Assembly: GCA_030596225.1 (NCBI GenBank)
Contig: JAUVKO010000051.1
Location: 1 to 10,353, forward strand
Direction of reading: 5' to 3'
Source of the DNA: Fidelibacterota bacterium
GTDB lineage: Bacteria; Fidelibacterota; UBA8477; JABMPR01
Length of the DNA stretch: 10,353 nucleotides
Shown here piece by piece: positions 6,856 to 10,353 of the stretch. The stretch's first letter is position 1; each line of letters begins with the position of its first letter. The notes below the pieces were generated by a model. It saw only the letters and a list, made by a program, of their open reading frames with translations. It was not told where the DNA came from and ran no database searches. The position numbers were made by a program, and so were the translations under genes.

Positions 6856-6884
6856 AAGTAAAGCATATTGTACAAAAAAGTCAA
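6856..6884 (-). promoter_or_regulatory. Candidate promoter region of the suf operon
   Basis: On the minus strand TTGACT (6884-6879) and TTTACT (6862-6857) are 16 bases apart, 5/6 and 4/6 matches to the sigma-70 boxes. Another candidate -10, TACAAT (6872-6867), has no good -35. Either choice leaves a very short or absent leader before ATG 6852, which agrees with the missing ribosome site. AT-rich DNA produces such matches by chance, so this is tentative. No IscR-type operator is recognisable. Confidence 0.3.
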
Positions 6885-6952
6885 GATTAAAAAATAAGAA
6901 CTGACAGGACGATACAATACTCATGATTTCGAGGGTGATATAATTATTTGCA

Positions 6953-6990
6953 AATGGGTTTCGAGCCTCAGCCTCCGGAGACCGCCGCCT
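6953..6990. other. GC-rich island in the divergent sufB / ATPase gap
   Basis: The 253-bp gap 6853-7105 is mostly AT-rich but includes this block with a CTCCGGAG palindrome (6973-6980), a repeated GCCTC (6965-6969 and 6971-6975) and GCCGCC. Just outside it, ATTTGCAAAT (6946-6955) is a 10-base palindrome, and TTTCGAG occurs twice, at 6927-6933 and 6959-6965, 32 bases apart on the same strand. The compositional jump suggests another small intergenic repeat, but no second copy is seen here. No gene is supported: the open minus-strand frame 6921-7139 crosses it and resembles nothing. Confidence 0.3.
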
Positions 6991-7047
6991 TCTTTCATAC
7001 GAATAATGTCCGCTGGAGTAATAAGATTAAAAATATGCAAATAACGC

Positions 7048-7075
7048 TTGTGCAGTGACGCTATTAATGTAAAAT
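7048..7075 (+). promoter_or_regulatory. Candidate promoter of the AAA+ ATPase gene
   Basis: TTGTGC (7048-7053) and TAAAAT (7070-7075) are 16 bases apart; the -10 matches sigma-70 consensus at 5/6, the -35 only at its TTG core. Transcription would begin near 7082, giving a leader of about 24 bases that contains AAAGGA (7089-7094) before the gene. Tentative. Confidence 0.35.
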
Positions 7076-7105
7076 ACGCCAATACGATAAAGGATATGAT
7101 TGAAA

Positions 7106-8248
7106 ATGGATTACATTCAAAGAGCAATTTTAAACTCATTTACCAAACGACTCCAGGCAAAGAAGGTTCTTGTCCTTTTGGGAGCTCGTCGGGTAGGGAA
7201 GACTGAATTTATTAAAGAATATTTCAAAGGCACCCATTTTAAAGAGATGTTGCTGTTAAACGGTGATGATATTCAGCATGTTGAACTCATGAGCGAGCAG
7301 TCAGTAACAAACTACAAACGTATCCTTGCCGGCAAAAAATATCTAATTATCGATGAAGCTCAAAAAATTGAGGAAATTGGCAGTAAACTAAAGCTAATTG
7401 TAGATCATTTTGATAAGTTAAAAATCGTGGCGACCGGTTCCTCAGTCTTTGACTTATCAAACAAATTAGGTGAGCCCTTGGTGGGTCGTAAGAATACAAT
7501 TATGTTATATCCGTTGGCTCAGATGGAATTATCAAAAATAGAGGATTTCCCAGAAACTAAAGCCAGACTTGAAGAGCGATTGATTTTTGGCTCATATCCA
7601 GAGCTGCTCCAATATGAAAATTGGGATAACAAACGAGTTTATCTGAATGAGATGCTTAATGACTATCTGTTAAGGGATATTTTGAGTTTTGAGGGAGTAC
7701 GCAAATCAGGAAAGATATTGAATTTACTAAGACTGATCGCCTTTCAAATCGGTAAGGAAGTCTCAGTCCAGGAATTAGGCAAACAGTTACAAATGAGTAA
7801 AACTACAGTAGAAAGATATTTAGATTTGTTAACCAAGGTATTTGTACTCTATAAGTTACCTGGTTTTTCTCGCAATCTTCGCAAAGAAATCAGCAAATCT
7901 AACAGATGGTATTTTTATGATATTGGTATTCGTAATGCAGTGATTAATAATTTTAATCGCTTAAAATTACGCAACGATGTAGGCGAAATATGGGAGAACT
8001 ATCTTATATCCGAACGAATAAAATATCAACATTATACGGGCAAATATACTCAGAATTATTTTTGGCGGACTTACGATCAACAAGAATTAGACTGGGTTGA
8101 AGATGGAAATGGAAAATTAGAAGCCCATGAATTTAAATGGAAGCGAAAAAGGAAAGTAAGAGTACCTCCAGCCTGGTTAAAAGCTTATCCTGGTGCGCAG
8201 CATAAAATTATTCATCAGGATAATTATCTGGATTGGATAGGTGGGTGA
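7106..8248 (+). CDS. AAA+ ATPase with C-terminal DUF4143-type domain
   Basis: 380 residues, the usual length for the AAA_14 plus DUF4143 ATPases, which are widespread, often transferred, and without settled function. Seen: Walker A GARRVGKT (26-33), Walker B YLIIDEAQ (79-86), a sensor-like VATGSS (108-113) and the family-typical FGSYPELL (161-168). A winged-helix-like stretch VSVQELGKQLQMSKTTVERY lies at about 219-238, and the C-terminal part has an ELDWV...EAHEFKW pattern (Glu327/Asp329 and Glu342-x-Lys344) like the PD-(D/E)xK nuclease fold assigned to DUF4143. Whether it cuts nucleic acid is unknown. ATG 7106 is preferred over in-frame TTG 7100, with AAAGGA upstream at 11 bases. It stands alone, divergent from sufB, and its composition looks more AT-rich than the neighbouring genes, which suggests acquisition. 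No antitoxin-like partner is adjacent. Confidence 0.85.
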   Translation: MDYIQRAILNSFTKRLQAKKVLVLLGARRVGKTEFIKEYFKGTHFKEMLLLNGDDIQHVELMSEQSVTNYKRILAGKKYLIIDEAQKIEEIGSKLKLIVDHFDKLKIVATGSSVFDLSNKLGEPLVGRKNTIMLYPLAQMELSKIEDFPETKARLEERLIFGSYPELLQYENWDNKRVYLNEMLNDYLLRDILSFEGVRKSGKILNLLRLIAFQIGKEVSVQELGKQLQMSKTTVERYLDLLTKVFVLYKLPGFSRNLRKEISKSNRWYFYDIGIRNAVINNFNRLKLRNDVGEIWENYLISERIKYQHYTGKYTQNYFWRTYDQQELDWVEDGNGKLEAHEFKWKRKRKVRVPPAWLKAYPGAQHKIIHQDNYLDWIGG

Positions 8249-8264
8249 GGAGGCTGATATCAAT

Positions 8265-8293
8265 TTTTCACCTTCACCTCAAAACCTTATATT
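8265..8293 (+). promoter_or_regulatory. Candidate promoter for the carbonic anhydrase-like / phosphorylase pair
   Basis: TTTTCA (8265-8270) and TATATT (8288-8293) are separated by exactly 17 bases, matching sigma-70 boxes at 4/6 and 5/6. A start near 8300 would give a leader of about 20 bases including the GGAGAG ribosome site. It lies in the 71-bp gap behind the ATPase gene, so the following two genes need not depend on the ATPase promoter. Confidence 0.4.
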
Positions 8294-8306
8294 TTACGAT
8301 TTGATT

Positions 8307-8312
8307 GGAGAG
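8307..8312 (+). promoter_or_regulatory. Ribosome binding site fixing the 8320 start
   Basis: GGAGAG is 7 bases before ATG 8320. The longer in-frame TTG reading from 8305 would overlap this site itself, so it is not used as a start. Confidence 0.65.
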
Positions 8313-8319
8313 AAATATA

Positions 8320-8853
8320 ATGATTTTAAAATCTTATAAAGGGATTACCCCCAAAATCCATCCTGATGCCTGGATCGCAGAAAATGCAGTCATCATTGGA
8401 GATGTGGAAATTGGAGCTGGAGCCAGTGTCTGGTATAATGTTGTTATCCGCGGTGACCTGCATGAGATCAGAGTTGGCAAGAATGTCAATATTCAAGATG
8501 GGGCCATCCTGCATGTTGAATCCGGTGATGGGCCATGCATCGTAGGTGACCGTGTTACTATTGGACATCAATCGATCATTCATGGCTGCATTGTTGGAGA
8601 TGACGCACTCATCGGAATGGGAGCAACTGTTTTAAGCTGGGCGAATATTGGCGGTGGAGCCCTTGTAGCCGCGGGAGCTCTGGTGAAGGAGTATGAAAAG
8701 ATTCCAGACAGAACACTCTGGGCCGGAATCCCTGCAAAACAACGGGCAGAGATTGGGGATGAAATGTTTGAGCGAATGCGAGAAGGCTGGGAGCATTACG
8801 TTGAGTTAGCTGAGAACTACAGGAGTGATGATGATTCCCTATCAGATCATTGA
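8320..8853 (+). CDS. Gamma-class carbonic anhydrase family protein (left-handed beta-helix)
   Basis: 177 residues, the normal size of the small gamma-carbonic-anhydrase/YrdA/PaaY-like group. The body is made of hexapeptide repeats (for example AVIIGD, ASVWYN, ALIGMG) that fold as a left-handed beta-helix trimer. The predicted metal ligands are His65 (ILHVESG) and His83/His88 (IGHQSIIHG), matching His81/117/122 of Methanosarcina Cam; Arg44 and Asp46 (IRGDLHE) and the NIQDG motif (57-61) are also kept. The acidic loop of Cam that carries its proton-shuttle Glu84 is missing, as in many bacterial relatives, so CO2 hydration is possible but not assured; some homologues are thioesterases or acyltransferase-like. 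The C-terminal helix region (from about 146) is typical. The end overlaps the phosphorylase gene by 23 bp, so the two are coexpressed although no shared pathway is evident. Confidence 0.9.
   Translation: MILKSYKGITPKIHPDAWIAENAVIIGDVEIGAGASVWYNVVIRGDLHEIRVGKNVNIQDGAILHVESGDGPCIVGDRVTIGHQSIIHGCIVGDDALIGMGATVLSWANIGGGALVAAGALVKEYEKIPDRTLWAGIPAKQRAEIGDEMFERMREGWEHYVELAENYRSDDDSLSDH
8821..8825 (+). promoter_or_regulatory. Ribosome binding site fixing the phosphorylase start
   Basis: AGGAG inside the end of the upstream gene is followed by GTG (8825), ATG (8828) and ATG (8831) in one frame. Only ATG 8831, 5 bases from the site, has an acceptable spacing; the other two are too close or overlap it. 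Confidence 0.55.
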
Positions 8854-10135
8854 GAAGAAATCCAGAGGAGAAGTTCTTTCTGCGACTGAAATAGCTGAAT
8901 TCATCAACGCCTACACCAATGGTAATATCCCTGATTATCAGATGTCCGCTTTGCTCATGGCTATCTTTATCAAGGGGATGAGTACTGAAGAGACTTTGGC
9001 TCTGACGAAAGTTATGCTGGAGTCGGGTGAGCGCATGGACTTCTCAGGAGCACCAGGGTTTGTGGCTGATAAACACAGCACCGGTGGTGTTGGAGATAAG
9101 GTTTCCATCCTGCTGGCTCCCATTTTAGCTGTTCTGGGTATTCATATTCCAATGATCTCCGGGCGTGGTTTGGGACATAGTGGCGGAACCCTTGATAAAT
9201 TGGAATCAATCCCCGGATTCAATGTAAATCTTGACTTGGATACCTGGCATGATCTGGTCATGACAGAAAAGGTTGGACTAGTTGGGCAAACTGGAAACAT
9301 TTGTCCTGCGGATAAGAAATTGTATTCTTTAAGAGATGTGACTGCAACTGTCAGATCCATTCCATTGATCTCAGCCAGTATAATGAGCAAAAAAATCGCT
9401 GAGGGGATACAGGGCTTAGTCCTGGATGTAAAAACCGGTAATGGGGCTTTTATGCAAACTGTATCTGAGTCTCAGGCTTTGGCCAACAGTCTGGTCTCAA
9501 TTGGAAAAGGATATGGGATTAAAACTTCTGCTTTGATCACTGATATGAATCAACCGCTTGGAGCAGCTATCGGGAATTGGTTCGAAATGAAAGAATCTGT
9601 CCTGGGACTTCAGGGAAAGGGACCTGATGATCTGATGGAAGTAACCTATGCACTGGGGGCTGAGATATTGAGAATGGCACAGCCTGATCTAACTCAGGAA
9701 GTAGCCATAGGGATGCAGCAGAAAACAGTTGCTGATGGTTCTGCCTTTGAGAAACTTTTAAAAATTGTTGAGCTCCAAAATGGGGATCCAAAAATCCTGG
9801 AAAATATGGAAGCCTATCCAGAAGCTAAATTCAGCAAAACTGTTCACGTCAAGCAATCAGGATATTTGGCTCAGATCAATACCATGGCTCTGGGCTTTGC
9901 CGGAATTCAGTTGGGAGCAGGTCGGCGGGTTATCAGTGATGAGATAGATTACTCCAGTGGGATGTATATTCAAAAAAAGCTTGGTGAAAAGGTAGAGACC
10001 GGTGATGAGGTGTTGACCCTCCATTCAAATAATGAGACCGCGTTGCAGGAAGTTGCAGGTCAATTGTCTAATGTCTTTACATATACTGATACTCGTCCCG
10101 AAATCCCACCGTTGATCGTAGAACGGATCAACTAA
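8831..10135 (+). CDS. pdp: Pyrimidine-nucleoside phosphorylase (thymidine/uridine phosphorylase family)
   Basis: 434 residues, full length for the family II nucleoside phosphorylases. It splits thymidine, deoxyuridine or uridine with phosphate to the base and (deoxy)ribose 1-phosphate, for nucleoside salvage in the cytoplasm. An N-terminal helical domain leads to the phosphate site DKHSTGGVGD (80-89), then the family signature SGRGLGHSGGTLDKLES (110-126) and the base-binding residues Arg168 (LRDVT), Ser183 and Lys187 (SASIMSKK), which fall at the same numbers I recall for Bacillus PyNP. The C-terminal domain includes GAGRR (363-367) and a DEIDYSSG segment. The sequence resembles both Bacillus Pdp and E. 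coli DeoA, so whether uridine is accepted cannot be read off safely; length and the signature favour a Pdp-like enzyme slightly. It overlaps the carbonic anhydrase-like gene by 23 bp. No canonical terminator follows the stop. Confidence 0.93.
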   Translation: MIPYQIIEKKSRGEVLSATEIAEFINAYTNGNIPDYQMSALLMAIFIKGMSTEETLALTKVMLESGERMDFSGAPGFVADKHSTGGVGDKVSILLAPILAVLGIHIPMISGRGLGHSGGTLDKLESIPGFNVNLDLDTWHDLVMTEKVGLVGQTGNICPADKKLYSLRDVTATVRSIPLISASIMSKKIAEGIQGLVLDVKTGNGAFMQTVSESQALANSLVSIGKGYGIKTSALITDMNQPLGAAIGNWFEMKESVLGLQGKGPDDLMEVTYALGAEILRMAQPDLTQEVAIGMQQKTVADGSAFEKLLKIVELQNGDPKILENMEAYPEAKFSKTVHVKQSGYLAQINTMALGFAGIQLGAGRRVISDEIDYSSGMYIQKKLGEKVETGDEVLTLHSNNETALQEVAGQLSNVFTYTDTRPEIPPLIVERIN

Positions 10136-10208
10136 AAGCGACATTTTTTCCTCTGAAATCTAAAACATCTATGCGGTTCTATACGTTTTGGGATTGGGCT
10201 TGTGGGTT

Positions 10209-10353
10209 TAATACCAATTGCACCTCATAATGCGCGTTATCTTCTTCATCTTTTCCAGTTTTACTGCACTTAAAATTCCAAGCATAGCTTTGGCTATGCT
10301 CAATATTTGAAGTTTGTAAAACAAGAAAAATATTTTGAATCTATCCGCGCATT
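10209..10353. mobile_element. Fold-back, MITE-like palindromic element cut by the window end
   Basis: AATGCGCG (10229-10236) is matched by its exact reverse complement CGCGCATT (10346-10353) at the very end of the window. Midway lies a perfect 8-bp hairpin AGCATAGC-TTTG-GCTATGCT (10281-10300) whose centre (10290.5) coincides within one base with the centre of the outer arms (10291). The arms between also pair in part: GTTTTAC occurs inward from both sides (10258-10264 on plus, 10322-10316 on minus), followed by ACTT in each. The whole stretch is therefore one large imperfect palindrome. It has no coding frame. Its left side probably continues out to about 10209 (TAATACCAATTG...); the right side would lie beyond the window. 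Called a non-autonomous element by shape only. Positions 10136-10208 show nothing recognisable. Confidence 0.55.

Noticed and set aside
6921..7139. 72-residue minus-strand open frame between sufB and the ATPase gene
   Set aside because: It overlaps the ATPase start and the likely promoters, crosses a GC-rich island, and has no recognisable features.
8244..8278. Hairpin over the ATPase stop codon (GGTGAGG with CCTTCACC)
   Set aside because: The stem needs a bulge and has a 20-base loop; no T-run follows, so it is not convincing as a terminator.
10136..10170. Rho-independent terminator after the phosphorylase gene
   Set aside because: There is a short T-run (CATTTTTTCC) but no hairpin before it.
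1..10353. CRISPR array, tRNA, rRNA or toxin-antitoxin pair
   Set aside because: No regularly spaced repeats, no cloverleaf-like segment, no rRNA-like stretch and no small partner gene beside the ATPase were seen by eye; short RNAs could still be missed.

Overview
The window carries one near-complete SUF iron-sulfur cluster assembly operon on the minus strand (about 1066-6852), a separately placed Rrf2-family regulator gene on the same strand (244-723), and a plus-strand segment holding an orphan AAA+ ATPase, a gamma-class carbonic anhydrase-like hexapeptide protein and a pyrimidine-nucleoside phosphorylase. I see no rRNA, tRNA, CRISPR array, phage gene or transposase gene.

Organism: a bacterium with moderate to low GC. 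The order sufB-sufC-sufD-sufS-sufU-sufT with a Rrf2 regulator, the use of SufU instead of SufE, and the GC-rich palindromic repeats dropped into gaps all remind me of uncultured lineages around the FCB superphylum (Marinimicrobia-like or related). This is an inference from layout and recall only; no marker gene in the window fixes the phylum.

Layout. Positions 1-243 have no gene and hold a GC-rich repeat bounded by inverted CCCTTCGA/TCGAAGGG. Then comes the Rrf2 gene, with an unusual C-x9-C-x5-C cluster-ligand spacing. Positions 724-1065 have no credible gene; they are a mosaic of short repeats, including two inverted copies of a TTGACG...CGCAAAAAGT module. The SUF operon reads leftwards from a start near 6852: sufB (cluster scaffold), a 167-bp gap filled by a multi-hairpin palindromic element, sufC (ATPase), sufD (start corrected to 4410), sufS (cysteine desulfurase), sufU (zinc sulfur acceptor) and sufT (MIP18/DUF59). 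From sufC to sufT the genes overlap or lie within 13 bp. SufS with SufU would deliver sulfur, SufBC2D would build the cluster, SufT would help maturation of clients, and the Rrf2 protein could sense cluster status.

The divergent gap 6853-7105 separates sufB from the AAA_14/DUF4143-type ATPase. After it, the carbonic anhydrase-like gene and the phosphorylase gene overlap by 23 bp and are probably translated from one message. The last ~145 bases form an imperfect palindrome that looks like a fold-back miniature element cut off by the window edge. The most noteworthy material is this set of unrelated repeats sitting in almost every gap, and the unusual cysteine pattern of the regulator; I found no convincing wholly new multi-gene system.
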